From: Podocnemis expansa | Taxonomy: Eukaryota > Chordata > Testudines > Podocnemididae | Length of the DNA stretch: 64,000 nucleotides | Assembly: GCA_007922195.1 (NCBI GenBank) | Contig: ML682007.1 | Span: forward strand, 17,158,487 to 17,222,486 | Direction: 5' to 3' | In this document: piece after piece, positions 12,476 through 25,255 of the stretch | Layout of the letters: every line of letters begins with the position of its first letter | How positions within the stretch are numbered: the stretch's first letter is position 1 | The notes under the pieces: model-generated | The model's input: the letters and a program-made list of their open reading frames with translations, nothing else | The model's database searches: none | What the model was told of the DNA's origin: nothing | Translations under genes and position numbers: made by a program

Positions 12476-13700
12476 CATCTGAGTTTTGGTTTGGGGTGAG
12501 AATTTGAACCCCAGTCCTCCAAATTCCAAACACGGTCAGATCTGAGTTCCTGATTCAGACTTATATGATTTTATTTCAGCCCTAGTTCAAACTCTGTGGA
12601 ATCACAGCCTTGTCAGTCAAACGTGTATATGTATTCTAGGGTGCCAGTTGGCTCTTTAGTCAAACCAGCTAACAAAGAATTTAATTATATTCATTATTAA
12701 AAGTTTGTGCTTGGAGAATACAAAGTGCTAAGAACAATAATGATGAATTTGCAGATTTTTATTATTGGCTGTTTTACTCTCTCCAAGTTTAGCAAGTGTG
12801 TAGTTTGTGTGGGAGAGGGAGCCTTGTAGAATTCAAAGCATTGCTTTTTAAAGTCTTCCATTTATTAATTCCTTAGACATGTACACTTATTCAGCAGGAA
12901 AGCTATCCTTATTATTTCAGTAACTCTGCTGGCTTGCGTACTTGGGAAGTTTTAAATAATGCAGTGGATTCCCACTGAATTTTTATAGATTCACACTTCA
13001 ACCTCAGACCTAAGTGGACAATTCATTGTTTTCAAGACTTAAGAAACAGAATTGCAAGGAGTTAAAGAAACAGAAAGAAGGTGGGTTGCCAAAGTCTATG
13101 ACTTTACCGAAGTTTACAGTCTTTACCCAGGTGACTGTGCTCATGGGAGGTCTATAACTGACAAAACTGCCTGTTTAGTCTCACAAGCGCCACAGCTATT
13201 TCATTATTTCATCAAAGTTCATTATGTTGGGGGAGAGTAACACCAATAAAACATGATTACAAGTGTCTCCAATGAGTAGTTGAAGACAATAATTCCAGGT
13301 ATACCTTTTGTCACATCCCTGTTTGTGGTCTCGTAAGGGGTATAGAGATTTACACTTATGATATATACTAGCCTGCAAGTTACTAGAAGTGAAAAACATC
13401 AGGAGAAACATTCTCTTTCTCTTGTGAAAGATGCTTCTGGTGTTCTATGTGGAGACAAATATATTTTAAAATATTTAATCACATGGGTTTTGTTTTAGCT
13501 TTTTTTTAAGAAACAGTAGATAGATGGTAGTCAACTACAGTAGTCATGTGCATTAAATGCTAGATGCAAATGTATGACACCCTCAAGAAACACTAAGGCA
13601 CATTAACTGACATGGCACAGTCAATAAATCATGTGCAAGGTACAGCTGCTGTGTGCACCAACTTAGTTTATATTGTTTGGTTTACAGCCATTGGTATCTG

Positions 13701-13805
13701 GACTCAATTCTCCTTTCATTTACACCAGTTTTACACCCCCTACATTGATTTAATTGGAGTTATTCCTGATATATACCCATGCAAGAAGAGAATCAAGCTC
13801 AGCGT
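13701..13805. repeat. Old palindromic amniote repeat
   Basis: The order 'tctggactcaattctcc', 'catttacaccagttttacac', 'cattgatttaattggagtta', 'cctgat..ataccc', 'gagaatcaagctc' matches a widespread reptile/bird repeat whose two halves are imperfect inverted copies. Pieces of related sequence occur near 42.0 and 44.5 kb. The frame at 13612-13950 passes through it and is therefore not a gene. Confidence 0.6.
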
Positions 13806-16800
13806 GCGTTTCTTTTGTTGTGCCTTTCCATCTTGTTGGAACCAAAGTAAGTCATTATTCCTTATTCAAAGTAATTATGAGATACTCAAGTTCTTTTTTC
13901 TGCTAAAAGAAGGAAAGACTTATCAGAAGGCACTACTTAGGACCTCTTAATGCTACTTCTTACTTTGCTATGAGTTTCATAAATTGAAGAAACTGGTTTC
14001 CATGGTAAGAAATCTGCACAACCTATTGTCATGAGAGTTGATCACCTGACAATTACTTTGAAAAACCACTTTAGACACCTGACAGTCACAAGCTGTTGAG
14101 CTGGCGTATGATACAGGCAAATCAGTTAACTAGAAAAACATGTTTTGATGGATCTTTTGACAGACAATTTTATGAGGTCTCTATGTTCTGAAAATATCAC
14201 CTACTCCACATCGCGCACAGCTGATCTGAGCCAATTTCTAGTCCCACTTACAGCAAGTAAATTTAGAATAGCCCCCTGACTTCCAATTTTCAACAATGTC
14301 GCTAAGAATACAATCTTGTCTATGTCATGACCTGGGTGGGAAGCTCAGCAGCAGCAAGAGCTACAGGGTAAGCCGGATCACTTCCTCATCGCAACTTCTA
14401 TTCATCCCAGCTCCTGGACTGGATCTTAGAATAGTAAAATAAATAAAGTGAAACAGTAATGGATAGGGAAATAAAGCACAATTTTTCCTGCTGAAAAGAA
14501 CATATTAATCAAATGTGGATTATGACCTACAACTTGCATTGTTTACAATCAAAAGAGCCCAAGTTTATCCAAAACCCAGTGTATATAATACATTCAGTGC
14601 TCCCATTCTGTTCAAATAAACAGGATCCTAATGTATTTCTCTTTACAATTTTCAGAGACTTTTGTGGACTAATTATGAACTAAAATGTATTATTTATAAG
14701 ACACACAAAAGGGTGTTAGACAATTTATATCCATATCCAAACACAGGTCCCAGGGTAGTTACAGTGTAAAGAGTTAGGACATGATGAAGGAAAGTCAAGA
14801 CCAGGGAGCAGGTAGGGGAACAAGAATTACAAATAAATCTGAAAGAACACGTATTTGCTTTGGTCACACACACTTTTCTCTGAATGAAAGAGTTAATCTC
14901 AGCTAAGGTTGATAATATTTGCATTGTTTCTATCTTGATAGACAAGCCCAGCTGGCGAACTCAAGAAGGAGCAGAGTACACTGGAGACTGCTGGGGTGGA
15001 TAGCTAATGACTCATCTCTTACAGGTGGAAATGAAAATCTACATGAATTCTTACAGTAAAGAATCACTCCTTACTCAAGCCTGTATGCAGAGGAGGGCAC
15101 AAGCATCAGTCTCTGCCTTCAGCCCTTTGTCTGTATACCAATTTACAAAGCACCATGGTATATTATTTTGGACCAAAAGGTGCTTAAATATCTATAGCAA
15201 TAGGTCAAATTCTTAGCCACACTGCAGCCACTTTGCACCAGTCCTCAGGCTCAGAGAAGTCAGAAACCTAGGGAAGTATAGTCACTGCAAAGGGAAATTC
15301 TCCAGCGACAAAGGGTCACCATAATGGCTCCTTTACCACCACCCATTGCAGCTTGCCCAGCTCAAGAAATATGTTCAGGGAAACAGGGGCATGGTCAGGA
15401 TATGCCAGAACCCTCAAAGTTTCTTGGTGGTCATTGACAGATGGCATAAACTAGAGCCCTGATGCTGCTGCACTTAATATTTAGAAGTAAAAATGGCAGG
15501 CCAACATTCCCAGGACCATCAAGGGGTGGGTGGTGCAGGTGGGTGTATGTGCACATAAGAAACATTAAAAATGACAAATTTACTTGTATCCTCACCACCA
15601 GCAACCAAGCTGCGCTGAGCAAGGTTCACATGAATCCCAGGTCCTAGCCCATTATCTTGCAGATTTATTAATACAATGCACATTATTTTACAAAGTGTTC
15701 CAATGACAGAAAAATAAAACCTTCACTAACAGTGGGTTTGCTTCAATGCATTTCCCTTCTTGAATACTGAGATTTACTGTAGGATCATAAGACTATTTCT
15801 TAGATGACTGTCCCATATTAAGATGCATCTCAGCTAAATGTTTTCAGAAAACAACGCAAAGAAAAAACAAATTGAGCAGCTATTTGTCTAACTTAAAAAC
15901 CAACACTACCAGACAACACTGCCTTTTTACCAAAGTGAGAATTCTATTTTATATAACCTACCCTGCTATTATTGCTCAATTCATGATTATATTATCATTC
16001 TTCTCACTGCATTTGCAGATTATGTGAAAATATACATTACCAGCCCATTATTATTACAGCCCAGCTTCTCCTTTTTCATTTTGATCCTTTGTAAACCTCG
16101 TCATTACACAGCCTCAGAGCGGCTGCCCTAAACATTAAGATTAAAATGGAGCACGAACACTTATGCAAGGGTGAGTCAGTGGAGCAATTTGAACCAATAA
16201 ATATCAAAGCAGGCTCTCAGAAGCAAGCAATTCATTTGATACTGCATCTTTCAACAAGTCTTTAAAGGATTTTCCTTTGTAGGGTTGCACCCTGATTTTT
16301 ACATCTTCATGACTTTACTGTGCAGAAGCAGTATTTTCCTCATGACTATGATGCTTTGTCAGTCAGGCATTTTTCTCTGCATTACATGTCAGATTATCCA
16401 AAACTCTCAGTGCTCAGCAAATGATCTGAAATCCCACCTATCAAAATATATATTCTAAAGGCTTGGATTGCTTCACTCCCCCTGCAATTAGTGATAGTTT
16501 TATTAGTTGATGTGGGACACTGGCCAAAGAAGAAGGGAATGAACCAGTATTCTTTTCTTATGTCACAGTAGGTAAATTAATTATAAAAACAAATGTTTTA
16601 ATATAAAGCTGCCAAAGCTAATTAGTGGGTATGACAGCTACGTACAACAAACAAAACACTTGTCTCACCTTCAGCCACTCCTCCTCGCCACATCGCATGC
16701 AGGCTTTTTCTCATAAGAAATCTCTTTTCTTCCTGTAATAACTCTATTTGACTCCAAGTTTCTCTCACTAATGACCAAATAATCAGAAATCATTAATAAA

Positions 16801-17080
16801 TTTCAGACACTACAGATTTTATTGTTTCCAGAAGTGGACACGAACAAAAACATCAATCTGAAAACTATTAGACTTTGGAGGTCTTCAAAACCTGAATCCA
16901 GATATGGAATTGAATTTCTTAAATGGCTCCAATATCTCATGTGACTAAACAGTCCAATCCGAGATCCGCATAATCTTTGGCAGTTATTGCAAACGTGTGT
17001 CTTGTCAGGGAGCTGCTAGCTTCTCACAAGTTTTTTTTCTCTTCAAGCTGTAGGAACCAGATCCTGTCATAGAAATTGAT
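13806..17080. other. Non-coding stretch with one conserved-looking AT-rich block
   Basis: No gene or clear repeat is seen. The part at about 15950-16300 has no simple repeats and is dense in TAAT/ATTA homeodomain cores and a TGAGTCA AP-1 word (about 16170). That is a base pattern common in conserved vertebrate enhancers. Conservation cannot be tested here. Confidence 0.4.
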
Positions 17081-18115
17081 GTCCTAATGGAGCCAATGGC
17101 ACTTCTTGTTATGATCACTTCCCAGGTTTCCCATCAGTCAGGACCAATTACAAATTCCTTCATATCTCACTAGCATGTATCTTTATAATGAAGCTTGGGA
17201 CATCTTGTTGTTCTTGTTCCCCCTAATAGCTCCCCATATAGTATATTCTTAGATATGTATCCATCTTCCAGTCTGCTCGGTGCAGCCATCTTTGAGTGAG
17301 CAAGACTATCACACTTGCTACACTTGCCGTTTGAAGAACTTGTGTGTTGATAACTATTTTCCATTTGATGGGTAGCATATGACATAAGTAGAAACCTTTT
17401 CTCCTGATGAGCATGAGTTCTCCCTGTTTCCATACCACATATGAAAGTGCTGATGACTCAAGCTTGGTTCACTAGCATTTTTGTCTTGATGACAAGCTTT
17501 GAGTTGTTTTGTGCGTTTTTTGTTAGCCTACTAATGACAGTGGTAACATTTCCAAAGCAAGCATTTAGCTCTTCACCCAGTGAGTGGTGGTCACTGCAGA
17601 ACTTAAAAATTGAAACTTTTGGACTACTTCTAACCAGTTTGATTTAAGGTGAAAAAAGAATCTTGTGGAACTCCCATCCTAATACAATTATTATTTTAAT
17701 GCTGAGGAGCAAATGCCTGACAAGCACTTGAAAGGTGATCCATGAGTTCTTGTGGTAGTTCTCCAATATGGACTATAAGGGCAGCAGCAACAAATAGAAG
17801 TTCCCTGATTAGCATCTGTTTCATTTTAGTCTTCATGTTATGTCAGAAGAGACTGAAGAGTTTCCCATCTGATCACGTGTAGAAATACACTCCATCTTTC
17901 ATGTTCTTAAATGCACGGTTCAGGAGTACTGAGAAGAATATTCCAAAGATGGTAGAGACAAGAACAAATCCTTGCTTTACGCTGTTTTTATCACAAATAT
18001 AGGTGACATATTTTGTGGTATCCTGCTTACGGCTGATTTGATAATCTTTAAAAAGAGAAATCATACCCACCACCCTCTCTTCTCTATTCCAAAATAGTTT
18101 TTGTACCAAGGTTTA
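17080..18115 (-). pseudogene. Degenerate non-LTR retrotransposon reverse transcriptase
   Basis: Read on the minus strand from 18115 downward, the translation shows the RT thumb/palm order of non-LTR elements. 'NSVKQGFVLVSTIFGIFFSV' (about 17990-17930) corresponds to the usual NGVKQGCVLAPTLF-type block. It is followed by 'DGVYFYTRSDGKLFSL', and then 'RELLFVAAALIVH' near 17790, where the catalytic F-A-D-D motif should stand. Further on, 'DGYISKNILYGELLGGTRTT' and 'KLHYKDTC' (about 17270-17170) match the DGRIPKDILYGEL...LRYKDVC tail of the same protein type. The coding frame changes several times and holds internal stops, and both catalytic aspartates are lost. It belongs to the non-LTR class often annotated as endonuclease/reverse transcriptase in vertebrates. 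The exact clade (RTE-like or another) is not resolved, and the endonuclease half is not seen. Confidence 0.85.
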
Positions 18116-18190
18116 CTTAGATTTACAAATATATTGGTATTGATGAACCAGTACAGTGACTTAATCACCCATACATGAAATGCTATCTTT

Positions 18191-18210
18191 AAAAAAAAAA
18201 AAAAAAAAAA
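18191..18210 (+). repeat. A20 homopolymer
   Basis: Twenty consecutive adenines. It lies just beyond the 5' side of the minus-strand RT remnant, so it cannot be that element's tail. It may be the tail of an unseen plus-strand retroposed fragment or a simple repeat. Confidence 0.9.
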
Positions 18211-18879
18211 GATGTGCAAGCACCTTTAAGTGTTAGATTTTATTTGGAATAAAAGGTCCATTTATTTCAAGACTATGATAGGTTTGCAAAGCCATCCTAC
18301 CAGGGCTCAAGCACTTCCACTGAAAACAGAGCATGGAAGAGCCAAAGAGGCGAGTGTCCTAAAAGCACCTATGAACTAAAATGATCTGAACACAGTTATT
18401 TTTCTCACTCCTTATTCACTGTGCACTTCCTATCCTACCCAACAATTACAGCTGACATCTTTTATTGGAGCATTTGTTTTCACTCTTCATTTACTTATGA
18501 TGATATCACGAGGAAAGTATACATTCCATTCTCTCTTTGTTTTGGCACTGAGCCTCTAAGCACTAATACAAAATCACTAATTGCCCAATAACAAGCCAAG
18601 CCATTTGAAAATGTATTTCATAATGGATGAATATTACATATATTAAAATCTTATGGGCAGAACCAACAGAAGAAAGCAATGTGACTTGGGTTACCTTGGA
18701 GAGAGCTAATAGAGTGCTAGTCAGATGACACGGCTGTTAACAGGGGCAGATGAACAGTATGGGGGATTCAGGCTCTTAAATGAAGTTAAGCAAATCCAAA
18801 CATTTGAAGCAAACCCAGAAGTACAAAACTCTTCTAAGCCAGCAAGAAATAAAACACTTGTTACATCACATAAATGCCA

Positions 18880-18985
18880 TCACCTTGTGACCTGAAGAAG
18901 AACTCTGCACAAGCTTGAAAGCTTGTCACAAGAGAAGCTGGTCCAATAAATGACATTATCTCACCCATCTTGTATCTCTAATCAC
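18880..18985 (-). repeat. Reptile SINE tail fragment ('cctgaagaagaactctg' family)
   Basis: The order 'cctgaagaagaactctgcac', 'aagcttgaaagcttgt', 'agctggtccaataaatga', 'ctcacccatcttgtatctc' is the reverse orientation of a SINE also present at 51945-52075 and, folded back, at 22425 and 38330. The tRNA-like head is missing here. Confidence 0.75.
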
Positions 18986-19309
18986 TTTGCGAGGCTACCA
19001 CCGATGAACTGAGCTTGGAAGTGATTGTGTTTAGAAGTTTCTACTGCTGCAGGGCTTGAAGCTAGCTTGCAGTCACTGAGCTAGCTCTGCTCCAAAGCCC
19101 TGAGTCTCCTTGTTCAGGCTCTTGGGAATCTGAGGGAAAGCAGACCAGATCCCAGTCCAAAGGCAAAGGCCCCCTCCCCATGTACATAATTTGTACCATA
19201 TACCAGTTATCAGAAATAGAATACAAGTCACCTGACCCCACATAACTGCTGTGCTCAGTATACCACAACGGTTCTACCAAAATCCATGCCTCTTACCAAA
19301 GCCTTCTAA

Positions 19310-19500
19310 GAACACGTCTGCATAGCTAAAGCTGTCCATGGACTAGCCTACCCATCCTAGCTTGCATGGGTAATACCAGCAGTGAAGACAGCAGAGCACA
19401 GGCATTGGAATGGGCTAGTGAGACAAGTACATAACCGTAGTATGTGGCACACCCACAGTATCTGTGCTGCTGTATTGTTTTCACTGTAAGTGTTAGCTGC
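19310..19500. mobile_element. Possible short DNA transposon / MITE
   Basis: The words 'ctagcctacccatcctagc', 'gcatgggtaataccagcagt', 'gaagacagcagagca' and 'tgggctagtgagacaagtac' resemble a family of short GC-richer non-autonomous DNA elements common in turtles and crocodilians. The terminal repeats and target duplication could not be fixed by eye, so the boundaries are approximate. Confidence 0.4.
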
Positions 19501-20117
19501 ACACCAAGATGGATAAATCTCTTAGCTTATTGGCAGGCTGCAAATATCAAATTAATCTGGTGAAAAGTAATGTAACATATTAGGAGCATCATCCAAACTT
19601 ATTCACTGGTCAGTACTGATCTCGTAGCGGATCAGCAGGAGCGACATTCTCACCAAAAATCCCCAGTAGAAGAGCAGCTATGGGTAAGTGTGAGTCAATT
19701 ACCCTATCTCTGGTTTTCATTGGGAGCCATTCTAAAGGACTGATGAAGGATGTTTGGGGCCAATTTCCATTCATAAATCACTGGATAACCTTGAAACCTT
19801 TATTATGGAAGCACTTTTCGCCATTGCCTAGTTAAGGTTGAGCTTATGTCTCAACTCAAGCAGAATGCAATCACTTTGTGGTCTACAGCTCTTCCTTCCA
19901 AAATTACACTTACTTTGACCACAGAATGAATTTTCTGACCATTTTCAAGTAACTTAGTTAATTAAGGCAGGAGCTTACATTTAAAAAATGGGTTCTTTAA
20001 GAAATTAAGTACTCCATAGCAGTTGCAAATGACCTTAATAACAAAACAGACACTCCAAACTTCCCAAGCAGTTAAAACTCATGCTCTATTTGAAGATATT
20101 TTGTAGGATAAATGGTC

Positions 20118-20133
20118 TTTTTTTTTTTTTTTT
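20118..20133. repeat. T16 homopolymer
   Basis: Sixteen consecutive thymines within AT-rich non-coding DNA. No retroposed body is recognised on either side. Confidence 0.85.
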
Positions 20134-21394
20134 ACATCATCCTTCCTAATTGAAATTTCCTTCTTCGTCAGTACAAAAAAAAATCTACTCCAGAGAATTC
20201 CACATAGAGCTATCCTACTTTAAAACGGTTGGCATTTCCCAAAAAGCTACCCACTGCAACAGACATGCTCAATGGAGACGGTAGGAGGGAACACAATGGA
20301 TATATATGTACAATGCATAAGGAAGGAGAAAAACAAGGATGTGTGTGTAGAGTGGATATGAAGGACAGAGGAAGGGAGCATGCATGGGCACAGGGGAATA
20401 TAGGGAGCTGCAAGAGGAAGGAGAATACAAAGCAGTTGTAAACTCAGTTTCACTCACCAGTATGCTCTGGCTGCTTTAGATTGTTCCACAGTCGTACAAA
20501 GCAGGCAAAACAAAAATTAGGTAAGGTTGATACTATGTTTAATCTGGGGCCACAACCACTAGCATGCTTTAAATCATAATCACATTGTCATTGCATGGTG
20601 TCACTGCAGGACAAGATTAACGTTGCTGAGTGTCCTAACTATGGTTGGATTTCGTTTACATTTAAACATAAGTCTGAATTTCCTGTGTTGCATATGCTTG
20701 GTTTTGTGAGAATTGCAATATTCCTGTAAAGTATTTTATCCTAAATTACTGATATGTCCTCTTGACCTTAATTCCATCTTAATGAAGTTTTTTGGCTATG
20801 AATAATAATAATACAGCATTGACATTTTGCCAGTTATACATTATAATCCTTTGAGATAAATCTCAAGTCAAACCTGTTGTCTCAAGCATGGCAGAATCAA
20901 TTGCACAATTTGTAGATTTCTGTTTAAGAACATAAGTAGATAAATTATCGCTGTCTACAACTAGATTTTATACATCAGACCCATGAAGTGAAAGAAATTA
21001 GTCATGATGTCTTATTAGTAACATGAGCTCTACAGATCTCATATCCTATGACGACGGACTAGACGAGTCCTTTGTGTTCTGCCTGATGCAACATTTTGCT
21101 CCAACGGTTCAGATCAGCTCTTTTGACCTGTAACACTCTTTTCAGTTTGGGACCTGCTTATGCAAAAACGGTTCCCTTCCCTCTTCACTGGCCAGCAGTT
21201 GAGATCGGCTAAGGTATTTCTATTTACGGTCCCTAGATTTGGACTTCCTGCTGGGGAGCTTGTGACTTTGCAATTGGCTGTCTTTGTGGTTCAGTGCTTG
21301 ATTCGATCTGTCAACCTTTAGGGCACTGTGCAGGTCCCATTTATCTCCTTAATCTTTTGTCTGAGTAAGGTAACTGGGAAAGATATTTCAGCTA

Positions 21395-21525
21395 AACTTT
21401 TAGGAGAGGCATATGGCTCAGAGGAGAAGGCACTATATTTGGAATCAGAAGAGCTAGGTTCTTTTCCTGGCTGTGCCTCAGACTCGCTGTGAGACATTGG
21501 GATAAGTAACTTTACCTCCATTTAA
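21395..21525 (+). repeat. MIR SINE fragment
   Basis: Forward MIR. 'ggaatcagaagagctaggtt' (the acquired 5' part), 'ctggctgtgcctcagactcg', 'ctgtgagacattgggataag' and 'taactttacctcc' follow the MIR consensus order. The 3' part is missing. Confidence 0.85.
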
Positions 21526-22424
21526 AATCCTTTGTTTGTCTGATCTGTTTATGGTATCTGGTATTAGGGTGCTTGGACTGTTTCCCACTACATAGTAATA
21601 CAACTACCACAATTAGGTCTTGATCTCAGTTGTACCTCCTAGCCATTACTGTCACAGAGCAGAAAGAGAATTCTTCTTGTTAGTATCTTGTGTTAGAGAT
21701 TTAGTAGTGTGCTTTTATAGTCTCAGTTTTCTGATGAACATGTTTTACAAATCTGAGAAATAAATCAAATAAATAGGCACTTGTGAAGATAATTTGGAAA
21801 CCTGGCACTAGTGGTATAAAAAGCTCATATGAGTTTATGGCAAATACATCCCTAAATTGCTGCCTAAATCTACACAAATTGTATTTAGGGCAATGTGTCT
21901 TTCTGAGTTTTGTATAAACTGCTTGTGAGTAATTTGACCTCTGTTTATGCAGAAACATTTGTATAAAATTATTCATCAATATATCACTCAGCAAATAAAT
22001 CTCCCTTTCTGGCATCCAGATTCTTAATTACATTGCTGTAATTAGAAGATGAAAGACTGAATCAATTGCATGGCAAGTTACCTAGAAAAGAACAAAATCT
22101 CCTAGGGAATGAAATTTAAAGGGGAAAAAAAAGGAGACACTAGAAATGTATGGCAGGTAGAAGAGGAAGAACATGAAAAATAAGACAGGAGAGGGGCAGA
22201 AAAACTAGAGAGATGAGTAAGCTGAAGGTGAAGTTGTGATGAATCATCATCTACACCTGATGTCCTACCAGGGTCACAGATGGCAATTTTCTCTCGCTCA
22301 CTGATCAGTTCTAGCACAGCTTTACCTGCGGCAGACATCAGGGGAAAGTGGTGTTTTATCTCCAGAAGTCAGGGTAGGGGAATTTATTGGGATCTATATA
22401 GTCTTTTCATATCTTTTATATGCA

Positions 22425-22560
22425 GTGTAGTTGTTGCTGTGTTGGCTCCAGAATATCAGAGAGGGATGATGGGTGAGGAAATCTTTTTTATTGGACTAAA
22501 TTCTGTTGGTGAGAGACAAAAGCTAGGTCCAATAAAAATATTACCTTGCCTATCTTCTCT
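22425..22560. repeat. Fold-back (inverted) reptile SINE
   Basis: A forward SINE head ('gttgctgtgttggctccaga') runs into an arm at 22468-22497 (gatgggtgagg...attggact). After a loop of about 27 bases the same arm returns in reverse at 22525-22556 (aggtccaat...ttgcctatctt). The unit can form a long hairpin. The plus-strand frame at 22280-22642 crosses it and is a chance frame. Confidence 0.75.
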
Positions 22561-24460
22561 CCCTCCCTGTCTCTCATATCACACTCACACATACAGACAG
22601 AGATTCTGGTGTCAATCATGTAAGCGAGTTACCACAAGATAGGCAATGGATGGAGACTGAGGCAAAAATGTGGGACACTCTCCCCCAAAAGATAATGGAA
22701 AGTAATGTCACAGGTCATGTGTTGTGTTATTTCTTGTCCCCCTACCATTACTCTGCTCCCTTGCTTTATAACAGTCATGTCATCTGACCAGCACCTCTGA
22801 CTGTATCCCACTGTATGTTTGATTGCAATAGCAACAGGAGAGAAACCTGAAGTCTCAAAAATCTAGAGGCAGTCAGCTATTCAGAGAAAAGTGTTTCATT
22901 GAACAGATGACCAAGGTTTCATACACACCATTCCAGTTAGTTTTGGTTAATTTTACAGATTCTGAAATCCTAGAAGCTCAATATTTATCAAAGAACCTAG
23001 TACTGGAGCCACTACAATGCCAGAATGAAGCCTTCCAGCTTCAACCACATGCTTTCTCAGTACCATTACATTAGCCTGAAGCCTCTGGGGTCACAATGAG
23101 GGTAAATATCGCTACTTGTCCTCAAAACACAAATGTTATCTTTTTGCTCTCTTCCCAATTGATATTTTTTCTGGTAGGTATGGAACTGAAGAAGTCAGTA
23201 AAATACAAATAGAAAAACAGAACAGTACTGAGCTACGCCCAGAATGCACATTCCTCCCTCTTTAAAGCTGTAGATGGCTTCCTTGTTTCTGTTGGTTCCT
23301 AGGCACCTTTCCACCTCCTTTTGCTTTGCCAAAACCATCAGATATCTCTGTCATGTGAACTAGGCAGCCAGCCAGCAGGTCAGACCTTACACAATTTGTG
23401 GCGCCTAGTTAGTGTCTGAGAGTTTTACTGATCAGTCAGGCCCTGGGGCAAAGTGTAATTCTCTCTCTCATTATATGTATTTAAACTGCAAATACACACA
23501 TACAAAGGTAACGTACGAATTAGTATATCACATTGTTTTTCTTTAACAGAAGAATCAAATCAAAAGACTTCTGTATCTTTTGGACTATAGTTCAATCATT
23601 CTATTATTATGGCACTAAGCAGATTTCATAATGAATATAAAGAAGTAGAGGCAGACTGACACCTTTCGCAAGCAATACAATTTGGCACAGAGAGATTAAA
23701 AACCATAAAATGCTTTTAAATTGTCAGGAAAATCCAGTTTATTTATATTTTTATGTCAAGTAAATTGCCCAATTGATTTAATCCCCTATTCTGCTTGAGA
23801 GTTATCTGCCATTAGATTTCTCTAAATTTGTTCATTATTTGAAATTATTCAACCACTGGTTTTTGCAGATGTCCTTGAGCATAATCAATGCTCCATTTGC
23901 CATGATTCCTGCTTTGCAGGCATTCACAATGGGAACATGGTGATTCACTTTCATCACACAATATTGTTTCTGTTTGTCTCCCAAGCCCCCTAAGATTTTT
24001 CAAGATGGCCATGTGAACACCTCTAGTGAAAATACTTATCAAATTTCTATGATCATTTGTGACATTCTCTCTTTTCCACAATAATGTTGTGCACTAAAAT
24101 GGGCTCAGATGAACATTCTTGGAAAGCATATAAGACGGGCAAGCCAATACCACTAAAACAAGTTTGTGGTTTTGCTTCCAAATACTTTTCATTCAGGACT
24201 CATCTAGCTTCCATTTTCACTCTCCTGCTTTCCCATGGAATTATATGCATAACACAATGTCTCTGGGTGGGGCCTCAGCAGCGGGAAGTGGATCACAGTA
24301 CTTTAGACTGCATTAGCACCTACTGTTTGAGCTAAAACACAATGGTCTATGAACTCTAATGGTGTACATACCCCAAATCTCTATGTGGTCCAGCCATTAC
24401 AGGACGACAGAGAGCATGTTTATGTGGGGGGTTGCATGTGTATTTCTAGCCTCATCCCAT
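22560..24460. other. Non-coding stretch, nothing specific recognised
   Basis: No coding signal or firmly named repeat. The frames on either strand are short and lack domains. A short alternating word near 22590 (acactcacacatacagacag) is the only simple-sequence feature. Confidence 0.5.
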
Positions 24461-24464
24461 TTAT

Positions 24465-24560
24465 TGTCAGGGATAATTTAAGAGGGTTCTTGATCCTGCC
24501 ATGAGTACAGGGGACTGGACCCGATGACCTCTCATGGTCCCTTCCAGTTTCTATGATTGG
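24465..24560 (+). mobile_element. CR1 LINE 3' end
   Basis: The last ~95 bases of a CR1: 'gggataatttaagagggttc', 'cctgccatgagtacagggga', 'ctggacccgatgacctctca', 'tggtcccttccagtttctat' and the terminal 'ctatgatt'. 5' truncation to under 100 bp is typical for CR1 insertions. Confidence 0.88.
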
Positions 24561-25120
24561 TGGCTGCCAGTTTAGGGCTCTAGAATCAGGGATTACAAGA
24601 ATTCCAGAGCCAGCAGGACAAGACTGGTATTATACATTTTTTCTCATTTATTTTTCTTACCTATCCAGAACTAGAATATTTTTCATGTAACTAATTCATT
24701 TCATTCAATTATCTCAAAGTTCATTATAAATATTTATTAGGTAAGAGTCACATAACATTTTATAAAGCAAGGTAATGTCATGATGCCCTGGTTAAGGATG
24801 GAATTGGTTAAAAGAGAGAGGAATTATACAGTCAGGAGTCTTGAGTCCCAGTCACCATCTGTGATCAAAAAACTGCATTCTTTAAAACAGAAAAACTAAG
24901 TTGTAAAGAGAGAAGAAAGAAGTATGATATAAATTACTGGCATCATGTAAACCATTGTTATTGTTTGTGTAATGCAAGCAATTAGAAATGCACAAGACGA
25001 CTTGCAGTAGTATAGTGTAAATATGAGGCCATAACAAGTCACAGCATGCCCAGGACATTGCTTGCTCAATAGTAGGGTGTAGTTAGCTCAGCTCACTCAT
25101 CTTTCTTTCTTTTTAAATAA

Positions 25121-25130
25121 GGGGGGGGGG
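25121..25130. repeat. G10 homopolymer
   Basis: A run of ten guanines in otherwise AT-rich sequence; one of several pure G or C runs in this window. Confidence 0.85.
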
Positions 25131-25255
25131 TGCTGGCTAATAAATAAAAATGCCTGAATGCCACATACATTTCCTCCTTGTTAATCCTATGGTATGAGAG
25201 GCTAGAAGTCTAAAGTCTAGCAAATTATTGAGTCATCTTCCAAGTCTGAACATAC

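Noticed and set aside
18191..18210. A20 as the poly-A tail of the adjacent RT element
   Set aside because: The RT runs on the minus strand with its 3' side near 17.1 kb; the A-run is at the wrong end.
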